Assembly (NCBI RefSeq): GCF_031732815.1
Contig: NZ_JAVMKF010000304.1
Span: 1-64,000, forward strand
DNA length: 64,000 nucleotides
Origin: Accumulibacter sp031732815
Lineage (GTDB): Bacteria > Pseudomonadota > Gammaproteobacteria > Burkholderiales > Rhodocyclaceae
Reading direction: 5' to 3'
Part shown: piece by piece, positions 1 to 8,488 of the stretch
Layout of the letters: each line of letters begins with the position of its first letter
Numbering within the stretch: the stretch's first letter is position 1
Made by a program: the position numbers and the translations under genes
Notes under the pieces: model-generated
The model's database searches: none
Seen by the model: the letters and a program-made list of their open reading frames with translations, nothing else
What the model was told of the DNA's origin: nothing

Positions 1-2
1 CC

Positions 3-101
3 TTCGTGATCGGCAGCTGCGCAACCGTCCTGGCCTCGCTGGTGCCGGCTTGGCGAGTGCGCAAGCTGGCGGTCGTCGACGCATTGCGGCACAACCACTG
101 A
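3..101 (+). CDS. C-terminal end of an FtsX/MacB-type ABC transporter permease (partial)
   Basis: The window opens inside this gene and only the last 32 residues are present. They run out of a hydrophobic helix into a short basic tail, with ASLVPAWRV followed by VVDALRH before the stop. That ending (last transmembrane helix, then a P-A-x-R...DALR tail) is the usual C-terminus of FtsX/MacB/LolC-family permeases, where the tail lies on the cytoplasmic side. Substrate and partners cannot be told from this piece. It runs in the same direction as the nir genes but is separated from them by about 300 bases, so it is probably a separate unit. Confidence 0.6.
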   Translation, partial: FVIGSCATVLASLVPAWRVRKLAVVDALRHNH

Positions 102-419
102 GAGGCTGCAAAATGCCCGAAAGAAGCCAGCATGTTAAACACTTTCTCATTAAAACAATCTGTTTTGGAGCATCTCCTGTCCGATTAGCCTGTTTTTTCA
201 CAACCTCTGAGAGCTGCGCCCAACGGGTCCTCGCCGGACGCGCCGCGCGCACCCACAGGTAAGCGTTGGCTCGCGGGCACGACCACATCCAGCCGGCAGC
301 CAGCACCTTGCCGAAAACAGAGCGACGTCGATCGCGCCCATGGTTTCGGCCCCAGCACTGACCCCAAGAGGTTTGTTATACTTGCATTGTTGCCGGTGGG
401 CAAGCCACGAAAGGCAGGC
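102..419. other. Intergenic stretch before the nir cluster
   Basis: No convincing gene lies here. A TATACT hexamer at 377-382 could be a -10 element for the thioredoxin-like gene, but no good -35 sits at the right distance. I looked for an FNR/DNR-type box (TTGAT-N4-ATCAA), expected for anaerobic nir control, and did not find one. The local sequence is less GC-rich around 120-200 than the flanks. Confidence 0.4.
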
Positions 420-950
420 GTGACAGCAAGACGATTCATCCCGATGTCCATGGCGCTGGTGTTTGCCCTCGTCGCCGCGCAACCCGCCATTTCGGCCGAT
501 GCGGCTGCCTTTCCGCCGTCTGCACCGCTCTTCGGCCTCAGCCTGAGCCGAACCGTCGATGGCCGGCCGCTTGTGCTCGCTACACTGCACGGCCGACCGT
601 TGCTGGTCAATTTCTGGGCCCGCTGGTGCCAGCCCTGCCGCAAGGAAATTCCCGGGCTGGCTGCCGTGCAAGCCCGCTACCGCAGCAGCGGACTCGAAGT
701 CGTCGGCATCGCCGTCGAGGACGCGGAAAACCGCGAAGCTCTGCGCGACTTCGCCGAGGCCTACGACATGTCGTACATTTCATTGATTGGCGGCCTGCAG
801 CCGGGCATCGATTTGATGCGCGCGCTGGGTAACGACAAGGGCGGTCTGCCTTTCACCCTCGCCATCGACCGCCGAGGGTCGATCCGCAGCAGCAAGCTCG
901 GGGCAATGACTGACGCTGATATAGAGGCTGCCGTGCGGCTGATATGGTGA
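420..950 (+). CDS. TlpA/ResA-like periplasmic thiol-disulfide oxidoreductase
   Basis: A 176-residue thioredoxin-fold protein with an N-terminal signal peptide (hydrophobic stretch about residues 11-24 ending near SADA) and the redox motif WCQPC (cysteines about residues 70 and 73), preceded by VNFWARW as in TlpA/ResA. A cis-proline region (GGLPFTLAID) follows. Such proteins reduce apocytochrome thiols or similar periplasmic targets. I chose GTG 420 because AAAGG lies just upstream; TTG 387 and ATG 444 are in-frame alternatives, and 444 would still leave a short signal peptide. The stop overlaps the start of nirF, so the two are co-transcribed. A role in nitrite-reductase cytochrome maturation is an inference from this position. 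Confidence 0.85.
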   Translation: MTARRFIPMSMALVFALVAAQPAISADAAAFPPSAPLFGLSLSRTVDGRPLVLATLHGRPLLVNFWARWCQPCRKEIPGLAAVQARYRSSGLEVVGIAVEDAENREALRDFAEAYDMSYISLIGGLQPGIDLMRALGNDKGGLPFTLAIDRRGSIRSSKLGAMTDADIEAAVRLIW

Positions 951-2125
951 TGACCCAGGCGAGACTTCTCCTCTGCTGGCTGGCGCTGGCGCTGGCGCTC
1001 GTTGGCTGCGCGCCGACCCCCTTGCGCGGCACCGGTGACCTGGGGCTGATCATCGAACGGGCGAGCGGACACGTGACGCTGGTCGATACCAGCCGGCGTG
1101 CCGCATACGCGCGCATCGGCGGCCTCGGCGACCTCTCGCACGCCTCGGTCGTATACTCGCGCGATGCGCGCTATGCCTACGTCTTCGGCCGCGATGGCGG
1201 CCTGAGCAAGCTTGACCTGCTCGGCGCCCGCCTCGTCAAGCGCGTCGTGCAATCGGGCAACGCGATCGGCGGATCGATCTCGCAGGATGGAAAAATCGTC
1301 GTCGCTCAGAATTACACGCCGGGCGGAATCAAGGCTTTCGACGCCGATACGCTGGACTTGCTCGCCGAAGTGCCAGCCGAGTACGCACCGGGCGCGTTCT
1401 CCAAGGTCGTCGGCCTGGCCGACCTGAGCGGCCAGCGCTTTGCCTATGCGCTGTTCGACGGCGGCGAGATCTGGCTGAGCGACTTCAGCCAGCCGCGGCA
1501 GCCGAAAACGCTGCGCTTTCCGGCCGGGCAGCAGCCCTACGACGGGCTGGTGACGCCCGACGGAAGGCACTACCTGGCCGGATTGTTTGGCGAGGACGGC
1601 GTCGCTATGCTCGATACCTGGCAGCCCGAATTAGGAACACGGCGCATTCTTGAGCACTACGGGCGTGGCGAGGAGAAGCTGCCGGTCTTCAAGATGCCTC
1701 ACTTGCGCGGGTGGGCCGTCGCCCAGGGTAAGGCCTACCTGCCGGCGATCGGTCGGCACGAGGTCCTCGTTGTTTCCACCGCCACCTGGCAGGAAGTCGG
1801 CCGCATCAAGCTCAAGGGCCAGCCGGTTTTCGTCATCGCCCGGCCGGACGGGCGCCAGGTGTGGGTCAACTACGCATTTCCTGACAACGGCTGGGTCGAA
1901 GTGATCGATACGCTGACGGCGCAGGTGGTGCACACGCTCGCCCCCGGCAAGGCCGTTCTGCATATGGAATTTACCCCGCGCGGCGAGCACGTCTGGATAT
2001 CGGCGCGCGACGACAATCGAGTCGTCATCTACGACACCGCGAGCTTCGCCAGAATCGGCGAGATTGCCGCCGAAGCGCCGAGCGGGATCTTTTTCACCAG
2101 CCGTGCCGGTCGCACCGGGTTCTGA
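944..2125 (+). CDS. nirF: NirF, heme d1 biosynthesis protein (lipoprotein)
   Basis: 393 residues. The N-terminus is a lipoprotein signal with lipobox LVGC (Cys about residue 22), placing the protein in the periplasm on a membrane anchor. The rest is a cytochrome cd1-like eight-bladed beta-propeller, with repeated strand motifs such as GGSISQDGK, YDGLVTPDGR and HMEFTPRGEH. NirF is required for late steps of heme d1 synthesis, after siroheme has been converted to a didecarboxylated intermediate. Starts at ATG 944 and ATG 950 are equally possible; both overlap the stop of the thioredoxin-like gene. It is followed after five bases by nirDL, in the order usual for nir clusters. Confidence 0.93.
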   Translation: MVMTQARLLLCWLALALALVGCAPTPLRGTGDLGLIIERASGHVTLVDTSRRAAYARIGGLGDLSHASVVYSRDARYAYVFGRDGGLSKLDLLGARLVKRVVQSGNAIGGSISQDGKIVVAQNYTPGGIKAFDADTLDLLAEVPAEYAPGAFSKVVGLADLSGQRFAYALFDGGEIWLSDFSQPRQPKTLRFPAGQQPYDGLVTPDGRHYLAGLFGEDGVAMLDTWQPELGTRRILEHYGRGEEKLPVFKMPHLRGWAVAQGKAYLPAIGRHEVLVVSTATWQEVGRIKLKGQPVFVIARPDGRQVWVNYAFPDNGWVEVIDTLTAQVVHTLAPGKAVLHMEFTPRGEHVWISARDDNRVVIYDTASFARIGEIAAEAPSGIFFTSRAGRTGF

Positions 2126-2130
2126 ATCGA

Positions 2131-3129
2131 ATGGCCGCCAGCGCACTCGATGAACCGCCCGACGACCGGCTGAGCTTTCGCCTGTTGAACGATTATCAGC
2201 GCGACTTCCCGCTCTGTCCAGCACCCTTTGCCGAACTCGCGGCGCGCCTCACGGCCGGTGAAGCGGCCATCCTGCGCACGCTTGCGGCGCTCTGTCAGCG
2301 CGGCAAGGTGGCGCGCGTCGGTGCGGTTTTCGCCCCCCAACGGATCGGCGCCAGCACGCTGGCCGCGCTGGCCGTACCGGCGGAAGCGCTGCGCGTCGTC
2401 GCCGACACGGTCAGCCGCTTTCCCGAAGTGAATCACAACTACGAGCGCGAGCACCACTACAATCTGTGGTTCGTCGTCACCGCCGGATCGGGTGAACGGC
2501 TGCAAGCTGTGCTCGAGGCCATCGAGCGGGCCGCCGGCTCTCCCGTCCTCGCCCTGCCAATGCTGCGCGAGTACCACATCGACCTCGGTTTTCCGCTCGA
2601 CGGCAGCGATCGCACCCGGCGCGGCACGCCGTCGGGCACACCCATCGCGCCGACACCGCTGGACGAAACCGATCGCCGGCTGGTCGCCGCCGTACAGGAA
2701 GGGTTGCCGCTCTGCCGCCGTCCTTTTGCGGTACTCGCCAGCCGCGTCGGCTGCAGCGAGAACGCGCTGATCGAGCGCCTGCGCGTCTGGTGCGCTGAAG
2801 GCATCGTCAAACGCTTCGGCGTCATCGTCCGGCACCACGAACTGGGCTATACGGCAAACGCCATGCTGGTGCACGACATACCCGACGACACGGTCGCCGA
2901 GGTCGGCGAGCGACTGGCTGGCGAAGCCGGCATCACGCTCTGCTACCAGCGTCCGCGCGTACTGCCGCACTGGCCGTACAACCTCTTCTGCATGCTGCAT
3001 GGCCAGGCCAGGGCCGAGGTCGAAGCCCGCATCGCCGAGTTGCGCGAACGTCTGCAACTGGCGGCCTATGCTTACGACGTCCTCTTCTCGCTGACCCGCT
3101 TCAAACAGTGCGGTGCACGCTATGCCTGA
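2131..3129 (+). CDS. nirDL: NirDL fusion, siroheme decarboxylase subunit
   Basis: 332 residues made of two Lrp/AsnC-type siroheme-decarboxylase units in one chain: NirD-like (about residues 15-155) and NirL-like (about 175-330), joined by a short Gly/Thr/Pro-rich linker. Each unit has an N-terminal winged-helix part (LCPAPFAELAARL; LCRRPFAVLASRV) and a ligand-binding part with the family signatures NHNYERE...YNLWFVV and LPHWPYNLFCMLHG. With NirG and NirH it removes the acetate carboxyls of siroheme rings A and B to give didecarboxysiroheme, in the cytoplasm. The NirDL fusion is known from several denitrifiers. The end overlaps the start of nirG by 8 bases, suggesting translational coupling. 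Confidence 0.93.
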   Translation: MAASALDEPPDDRLSFRLLNDYQRDFPLCPAPFAELAARLTAGEAAILRTLAALCQRGKVARVGAVFAPQRIGASTLAALAVPAEALRVVADTVSRFPEVNHNYEREHHYNLWFVVTAGSGERLQAVLEAIERAAGSPVLALPMLREYHIDLGFPLDGSDRTRRGTPSGTPIAPTPLDETDRRLVAAVQEGLPLCRRPFAVLASRVGCSENALIERLRVWCAEGIVKRFGVIVRHHELGYTANAMLVHDIPDDTVAEVGERLAGEAGITLCYQRPRVLPHWPYNLFCMLHGQARAEVEARIAELRERLQLAAYAYDVLFSLTRFKQCGARYA

Positions 3130-3601
3130 GGCGGTTTCGCTCGACGCCGTCGACCGGGCAATCATCGAGCAACTGCAGGGCGGTTTTCCAATCTGCCCGC
3201 AACCCTACGCGGTAGCGGCGGCTGGCCTGGGGGTCAGCCAGGAGGACCTGCTCGCGCGCCTGCAGCGCCTGCTCGAAGCGCGCGTTCTGACACGCTTCGG
3301 CCCGCTTTTTCAGGTCGAACGTATGGGCGGCGTCTTCCTCCTGGCCGCCATGCACGTTCCGCCGACCCGATGGTCCGAGGTGGTCGATCTGGTCAATTCG
3401 TTTCCCGAGGTAGCGCACAACTATCAGCGCGAGAGTGCGCAGCAGTGCGCGTTCAACATGTGGTTCGTGCTCGCCGGCGAGAGCGCCGCTGCCGTCGCCG
3501 CGACGATCCGGCGGATCGAGGAGGCGAGCGGCCTGCCCGTCTGCGCCTTCCCGAAGCTGCAGGAATTCTTCGTCGACATGCGCCTGCCGGTGCGCGTATG
3601 A
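3122..3601 (+). CDS. nirG: NirG, siroheme decarboxylase subunit
   Basis: 159 residues from ATG 3122 (GTG 3113 is an in-frame alternative). Same Lrp/AsnC fold as NirD, with winged helix (FPICPQPYAVAAAGL), the motif VAHNYQRE and a FNMWFVLAG core. It lacks the C-terminal WPYNLF signature of NirL/NirH, so it is the NirD-like partner that pairs with NirH. It works in the cytoplasm on siroheme. It overlaps nirDL upstream, and its stop is embedded in the start of nirH (ATGA), so the four units are tightly coupled. Confidence 0.92.
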   Translation: MPEAVSLDAVDRAIIEQLQGGFPICPQPYAVAAAGLGVSQEDLLARLQRLLEARVLTRFGPLFQVERMGGVFLLAAMHVPPTRWSEVVDLVNSFPEVAHNYQRESAQQCAFNMWFVLAGESAAAVAATIRRIEEASGLPVCAFPKLQEFFVDMRLPVRV

Positions 3602-4113
3602 AAGCGCCGGCTGCGGCAGAGGCAAACAGCTCGCTGGACGCTGTCGATCGCGCGCTGGTGATCGCCACCCAAGGCGGATTGCCGCTCGTGCCACAGCCTT
3701 ATGAGCGGCTGGCGGAAGCGCTCGGGTGCAGCGCGGAAGAGGTGATGCGGCGCCTGCAAAGCCTGCTCGAGCGGGGAATCATCCGGCGCATCGGGGTGGT
3801 ACCAAACCACTACGCGATCGGCTACACGGCGAACGGGATGAGCGTCTGGGACGTCCCCGACGAGCAGATCGACGAGTTCGGCGGCAAGGTCGGCGCGCTC
3901 GACTTCGTGACACACTGCTACCAGCGACCGCGCCGCCTTCCCGACTGGCCGTACAACCTCTTTGCCATGGTGCATGGCAGCTCGCGCGGCGAAGTTCTGG
4001 CCAAGGTGGCAATCATCGCCGACCTCCTCGGCAGCGCCTGCCGCGCGCACGACGTACTCTTCTCAACGCGCATCCTGAAAAAAACCGGACTCAGGATAGG
4101 CGGTAGCGACTGA
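3598..4113 (+). CDS. nirH: NirH, siroheme decarboxylase subunit
   Basis: 171 residues starting at the ATG that overlaps the nirG stop. It carries the winged helix (LPLVPQPYERLAEAL) and the NirL/NirH-type signature CYQRPRRLPDWPYNLF...MVHG, close to the C-terminal half of NirDL (CYQRPRVLPHWPYNLF). It is the NirL-type partner of NirG in siroheme decarboxylation. It is the last gene of the visible nir run: nirJ (radical SAM), nirE and nirN do not follow, and the next gene is on the opposite strand. Those must be elsewhere if the pathway is complete. Confidence 0.92.
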   Translation: MKAPAAAEANSSLDAVDRALVIATQGGLPLVPQPYERLAEALGCSAEEVMRRLQSLLERGIIRRIGVVPNHYAIGYTANGMSVWDVPDEQIDEFGGKVGALDFVTHCYQRPRRLPDWPYNLFAMVHGSSRGEVLAKVAIIADLLGSACRAHDVLFSTRILKKTGLRIGGSD

Positions 4114-4202
4114 GCCAAGCGCCCCAGGCAAGCCATCTAACCCACACGCCATCCCTATCCGGCACACCGATCAACACCCCGCGGCAGTGCTGGTCGCCGG
4201 CG

Positions 4203-6782
4203 TCAACAGCGGATGACATCGACCGCGCTGTGAATGGTGATGTCATCGACCCAGGCGCGCGCCTGCACCGGACTGTAGCTATTGGCGTAGGCGGCGACTT
4301 CCAGCGTCAGCACGACCGTGCGATGGGCAAAGCGCGCCAGGTCGATTCCCGGCCGGCGCAGCCATTCGTTCTCCTGATGCAGCATGCCGATCGCGGTGAC
4401 TTCGTCGACGACGACACCGTCGACCAGAACGCGGAAGCTGGCGCTCGTATAGTCGTTGACCGCTGCGCTCAGATCGAGCCGGCGGACATAGCTCAGCTCA
4501 GGCCGTTCGCCAAGGGTCAGACGGCGTGCGATGGCGCTTGTCCGCGCGCCGACGGTGCCCGCCTCACCCGAGGCGACACAGCCGTAAAGCATCGCTCCCC
4601 CGCGAAAAGCACGTGCATCGCCGTGCAGCATTTCCCATCCGGAACCTTGCCAACCAGCCGCCTTCAGCCTGGCCTCGCTGTTCGCCGGGGCGCTGCGCGC
4701 TGCAATGCCCTTGAGCACGCCAGCAGCTTCCAGCGCCGTCGAAACGATCGCTGGAACGTCGATGCCAAGCGGCGCCGAACCACTCGAGCGGCGCTGGTCG
4801 CCTTTGAGCAGGCCAGCCGCTTGCAGCGACGCGGCAATGATCCCGTGTACGTCCAGACCGAACGGCCGACTGGCGCTGCGCGGATCATCCGCCGCACCCG
4901 CAGGCTCGGCGGATGCCGCGCCCGACGCGCTGCCGGCCGCTCCCGGACGATCGTCGCGCGCCAGATGTTCGCCCTCCCGGGTGACTCCGCTATTCGCCGG
5001 CGCGGCATCGGCCGTCGCCGTCGCGACGCCATCGAAGGCGCCGGCCGGCGCCTGACAAGCGCCCGCGCGTTCGCCACACAGCCCCCAGAACTCGGCGATC
5101 CGGTGCGTCGATGAGATCCCGACAGCGTTGAAGAAGGGCGCTGCCGTACCGCATTGATGAGGCGCTGCACCGGGGTCGATGGCGGCGCCATGCGCCATGC
5201 CGGCAATCGTATAGGACTCGATCAGCTCATCGCCGTCGGCCGCCAACCAGACGCGCCGCGCGTGACCGTCGACCCGCGTCTCGATCGTCGGTGACAGCGC
5301 GAGGCCGTGCAGATCGGTCCACTGCTTGAGGATTTCTTCGGCATTCACCGGCTTGACCGCCGTATCGGCATCGCCGTGCCAGACCGACAGCTTCGGCCAC
5401 GGACCACGATGCGGCGACGCCGCGCGGACCAGGTCGCCCCACTCGCACGGCGAACGACTGCGCCCGACAAAAATCGTCTCGAGTCCTTCCTGCAGACCAT
5501 TCGCCGCCCGATAGGGAACACCAGCCAGGATCGCCCCACCGGCAAACACCTCCGGGTAGGTGGCGAGGAGAACCGCCGTCATCGCACCACCCGACGAGGT
5601 ACCGGTCACGTAAACCCGGCGCCGGTCGAGTTGCTGCTCGCCGAGCAGCTTGTCGACCATCTGTCGAATCGACACCGGTTCGCCGCGCTCGCGCTCGTTG
5701 TCTTCCGGGCGAAACCAGTTGAAACAGCGCAAGGGATTGTTGTTCCACTGCTGCTGGGGAAAAAGCAGGGCGAAGCCGTGCCGGTCGGCCAGCGTCGACC
5801 AACCTGCTCCCTTGTTGTACGAAGCAGCACTCTGCGTGCAGCCGTGCAGAACGACGACCAGCGGCGCGTTCTTCGGCAGGTTCGCCGGCAGGTAGGTCAG
5901 CATGCGCAGCTCGCCGGGGTTGGAACCGAAGTCCTGTACCTCGCACAGCCGGTGCTCCTGCGCATCGACCTGGTCGGACCAGGCCTGCACGGCGGCCAGC
6001 GCCGAGAGCAGCTTTTCCCAGCGCTTGCCGTGCGGCGTCTTCGCCGCAAGCTCTGCCATCCGGGCAATGGCGGCCACTTTGTGGCCCAGTTTCTTGATCA
6101 TCGATGAACTCCTGTTGTCGTCGGACAAGGTAGTGACGAGGCCGATCTCGAGCATTTTGCGGACCGGCAGGAAAACGCTGTGGAAGAGTCCGGGATCGAC
6201 CGCTCCACCCCTTTGGGGATCGAGCCAGGCGGGCGGCGCCGCGTCCGCTGCCAGGCCATAGGTATGACTGATGACCGCCCGCCTGCCTTGCCGGAACGTG
6301 CTGAACTGCAGAGCAGCTACCGGGCAGGCGCGGTTGACCCAGACGCCGAAGAACTCGCTGGCGACGATCGCACGCGTTTCTTCGGCGCAAGCCAGCTCGA
6401 GCACACCGGCCAGCGCATCGACGAAACGCAAGCCGTCGAGGCGTATCGTCAGTTCGTGCGGCGCCTCCTCGCCAGCCACCGGCGCCGGGCCGAAGAGCAC
6501 GCGCGGCACATCGCTGCCGGCGGCCACCGCCCGCGGCTGCAAGGCGCCGTAGCAGCGGATCGCCTCCACCGTCTGCGCTTGCTGCGGCGCCGCCATGGCG
6601 CCGATCAGCAGTTGCGCCGCGTATTCCGGCGTTGCCGGCGGCGAGCCGCGCCCGCGCGGACCGGCGGCGACCAGTCCGCTGCTGACCATCAGGGTGACGC
6701 GAAAGCGCAGGTCGCGTCGCGACTCGCCGAGGATGTCGGCGAGGCGTTCGCTGAATTCGTAACGTGCGATCGAGTTTGCCAT
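4203..6782 (-). CDS. PHB-depolymerase-family esterase with extra N- and C-terminal domains
   Basis: 859 residues in three parts. Residues about 230-570 are a PHB depolymerase/feruloyl-esterase-type alpha/beta hydrolase: oxyanion region VVVLHGCTQ (about 310), lipase box GTSSGG with nucleophile about Ser396, acid in WHGDADTAV (about 470) and histidine in GMAHGAA (about 531). Residues 1-225 I do not recognise. The hydrolase normally begins at a sequence like MIKKLGHK, found here at about 228. Residues 575-700 are a low-complexity linker with two near-identical 20-residue repeats beginning FGLDVHG and LGIDVPA. Residues 705-859 look like a beta-sandwich carbohydrate/polymer-binding module. No signal peptide is evident, so the cell location is uncertain; short-chain polyester or ester hydrolysis is inferred. 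Confidence 0.8.
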   Translation of the reverse strand: MANSIARYEFSERLADILGESRRDLRFRVTLMVSSGLVAAGPRGRGSPPATPEYAAQLLIGAMAAPQQAQTVEAIRCYGALQPRAVAAGSDVPRVLFGPAPVAGEEAPHELTIRLDGLRFVDALAGVLELACAEETRAIVASEFFGVWVNRACPVAALQFSTFRQGRRAVISHTYGLAADAAPPAWLDPQRGGAVDPGLFHSVFLPVRKMLEIGLVTTLSDDNRSSSMIKKLGHKVAAIARMAELAAKTPHGKRWEKLLSALAAVQAWSDQVDAQEHRLCEVQDFGSNPGELRMLTYLPANLPKNAPLVVVLHGCTQSAASYNKGAGWSTLADRHGFALLFPQQQWNNNPLRCFNWFRPEDNERERGEPVSIRQMVDKLLGEQQLDRRRVYVTGTSSGGAMTAVLLATYPEVFAGGAILAGVPYRAANGLQEGLETIFVGRSRSPCEWGDLVRAASPHRGPWPKLSVWHGDADTAVKPVNAEEILKQWTDLHGLALSPTIETRVDGHARRVWLAADGDELIESYTIAGMAHGAAIDPGAAPHQCGTAAPFFNAVGISSTHRIAEFWGLCGERAGACQAPAGAFDGVATATADAAPANSGVTREGEHLARDDRPGAAGSASGAASAEPAGAADDPRSASRPFGLDVHGIIAASLQAAGLLKGDQRRSSGSAPLGIDVPAIVSTALEAAGVLKGIAARSAPANSEARLKAAGWQGSGWEMLHGDARAFRGGAMLYGCVASGEAGTVGARTSAIARRLTLGERPELSYVRRLDLSAAVNDYTSASFRVLVDGVVVDEVTAIGMLHQENEWLRRPGIDLARFAHRTVVLTLEVAAYANSYSPVQARAWVDDITIHSAVDVIRC

Positions 6783-6842
6783 GCACGAACGATAGCACGC
6801 CTCGCTCCGGATTGCACGCCTTTTTTTAGTAAGTGACGCAAA

Positions 6843-7739
6843 TTAATTTTCTATCGCGTGTGGCTCGAAAACCAGATCGGCGAAACGTGCCTCGACCGTC
6901 TCGCCTGCGTTGTCGGTATCGGCGCCCAGCGCCAGCCCGGAAATCGGCGGAACCGGGCCACCGAACGCGGCGCGGAAGTCGCTCGCCACATCGCGCACGA
7001 GCTCGCGCCATTGTCCGACGTGGGTCGGTCCCGAGTCGACGACGATCATGCGCAGACGATCGGTATAGGGATTCCACCCGGCCTCGCCAACCGCCTGCGC
7101 GTTTCCCCAGACGTAACACAGCGCCGCCGCCGGCAGTCGGGCGCCGTGCAGCAGGCGCGCTGCGGCGATGCGCAAGCGATCACGCACGCTCAGGCGCTCG
7201 GATGGCAGGTCGAAGAGGACGTAGACGCGCGCCGCGTAGTCGTCAGCGTCCTTGCGCCTCAGGTCGGATGCCGTCACGACGTTCGACACGCGCCAGCGCC
7301 AGCGCAAGCGCGGTGTCTTTGCCGGGTCCACGCGCAAGGCGACCGCCAAACTGGACGCCGAGCGCTCTGAGCGTACGCGCAGCACCGTCGTTCCCTGGTC
7401 GCTGACCAGGTCGAAACGGTTCGCCCTTTCGACCGATGGCAGCGTCTGATGCGTCCACCCCGCCGGCAGCCGCTCCCCTGGCGACAAGGTTGAAAAACGT
7501 GGCACCGCGCTGCGCCCGCTGTCGGCCGGCGTCTCGTCAGGGGCCGCCAGCGCCGGTCTGGCCGCGAAACCCCTGGCAATCGCAGGCGCCGCAAGCAGCC
7601 AACGTACAAGCGTACGGCGCCGCCGCTTGCGCGAAGCTGCGCAACGGGCATCACTTGCGGTGAGTGTCGTCGCAGGCGCCGGTTGACTGGATGGCGCTGA
7701 CGCGCGCGACGAGCCTGGTGCGCTTACCCGCGTGCTCAT
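6843..7739 (-). CDS. DUF3047 family protein, probable Tat-exported
   Basis: 298 residues from ATG 7739. The N-terminus holds a long Arg-rich stretch (KRRRRTLVRWLLAAP) followed by a hydrophobic segment and an Ala-rich cleavage region, which reads as a Tat signal. The mature part matches the DUF3047 pattern as I remember it: LRWRWRVSN, a DDYAARVYVLFD motif, ALCYVWGN, and NPYTDRLRMIVVDSG near the end. The function of the family is unknown. Its start overlaps the stop of the downstream-lying glycosyltransferase gene (7736), so it is the last gene of a three-gene minus-strand operon with two arsenosugar-type glycosyltransferases. A joint role is inference only. Confidence 0.78.
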   Translation of the reverse strand: MSTRVSAPGSSRASAPSSQPAPATTLTASDARCAASRKRRRRTLVRWLLAAPAIARGFAARPALAAPDETPADSGRSAVPRFSTLSPGERLPAGWTHQTLPSVERANRFDLVSDQGTTVLRVRSERSASSLAVALRVDPAKTPRLRWRWRVSNVVTASDLRRKDADDYAARVYVLFDLPSERLSVRDRLRIAAARLLHGARLPAAALCYVWGNAQAVGEAGWNPYTDRLRMIVVDSGPTHVGQWRELVRDVASDFRAAFGGPVPPISGLALGADTDNAGETVEARFADLVFEPHAIEN

Positions 7740-8488
7740 GGCAACGCTGCCTCGGCGGCAGCTGTACCGGCAGCCGCGCGCAGCTCGCGGCAATCGGCAA
7801 ATGCCGGCAGTTCGCCCAGTCGGAGCAGATCGGACGGCCGGTCAACATCCCACAAGACCGGCAATTCCACCCAGGGAATGCCGAGGTCGCGCAAACGCCG
7901 GCGCGTCTGCGCCATGACCCGGGCACTTCCCCAGTCGATATCGACGAACAGACGAGGCTCGGCGAAACGCAGCCCGACCAGGACGTAGCCGCCGTCTTCA
8001 GCCGGAATGAACACCGCCGCGTTCTCCCCTTCGGCGGTCGAAGGCAGCGCGGCGAGCGTTGTCGCGGCAGCCATCAGATGCTCGGCCTGGAGAACCGGGC
8101 AATCGCTACCGACGAGCAGCAACGGCCCACCTTGTGCGGCAAAAGCGGCCGCCATGCGCGCCCCAAGATCACCTCCCGACTGGCTGCACAGAGCGACCGC
8201 GCAGTGCTCGCGCAACGCGCGGAAGAAACGGTGCCGTTCGTCGGGCGCCGCGTGCAACACGACCTGGCCAAGCCCGGCGCTGCATGTCGTCGCCAGCGCG
8301 TGCAGCGTCAGACGCCGCTGCAGGCGCGCTGCGCCGGCCGCTCCAAGCGCGGGGATCAGGCGCGTCTTACTGCAGCCGGGCACTGGCGCTCGCGCGAAAA
8401 CAGCGATGGCCGGCGCGTAGCCCTCGGCTTGCCCAGCACCACTGCCCACTGCCAAGCGCCGGCCCGTTTCAAGGTTCGCGCGCTGCAT
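7736..8488 (-). CDS. TIGR04282-type (arsenosugar) glycosyltransferase, DUF2064
   Basis: 250 residues from ATG 8488 (GTG 8524 also in frame). It has a nucleotidyltransferase-like glycosyltransferase fold: FARAPVPG...KTRL near the start, LLLVGSDCPVL (metal/nucleotide site) in the middle and AEDGGYVLVGL further on. This is the signature of the TIGR04282 family, named for its association with arsenosugar biosynthesis beside a TIGR04283 glycosyltransferase and the radical SAM enzyme ArsS. The usual Lys before KTRL is Cys here (GCSKTRL). The gene overlaps the TIGR04283 gene by about 20 bases and the DUF3047 gene by 4. Confidence 0.85.
   Translation of the reverse strand: MQRANLETGRRLAVGSGAGQAEGYAPAIAVFARAPVPGCSKTRLIPALGAAGAARLQRRLTLHALATTCSAGLGQVVLHAAPDERHRFFRALREHCAVALCSQSGGDLGARMAAAFAAQGGPLLLVGSDCPVLQAEHLMAAATTLAALPSTAEGENAAVFIPAEDGGYVLVGLRFAEPRLFVDIDWGSARVMAQTRRRLRDLGIPWVELPVLWDVDRPSDLLRLGELPAFADCRELRAAAGTAAAEAALP

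Noticed and set aside
102..419. FNR/DNR box upstream of the nir block
   Set aside because: No TTGAT-N4-ATCAA or close variant is present in this stretch.
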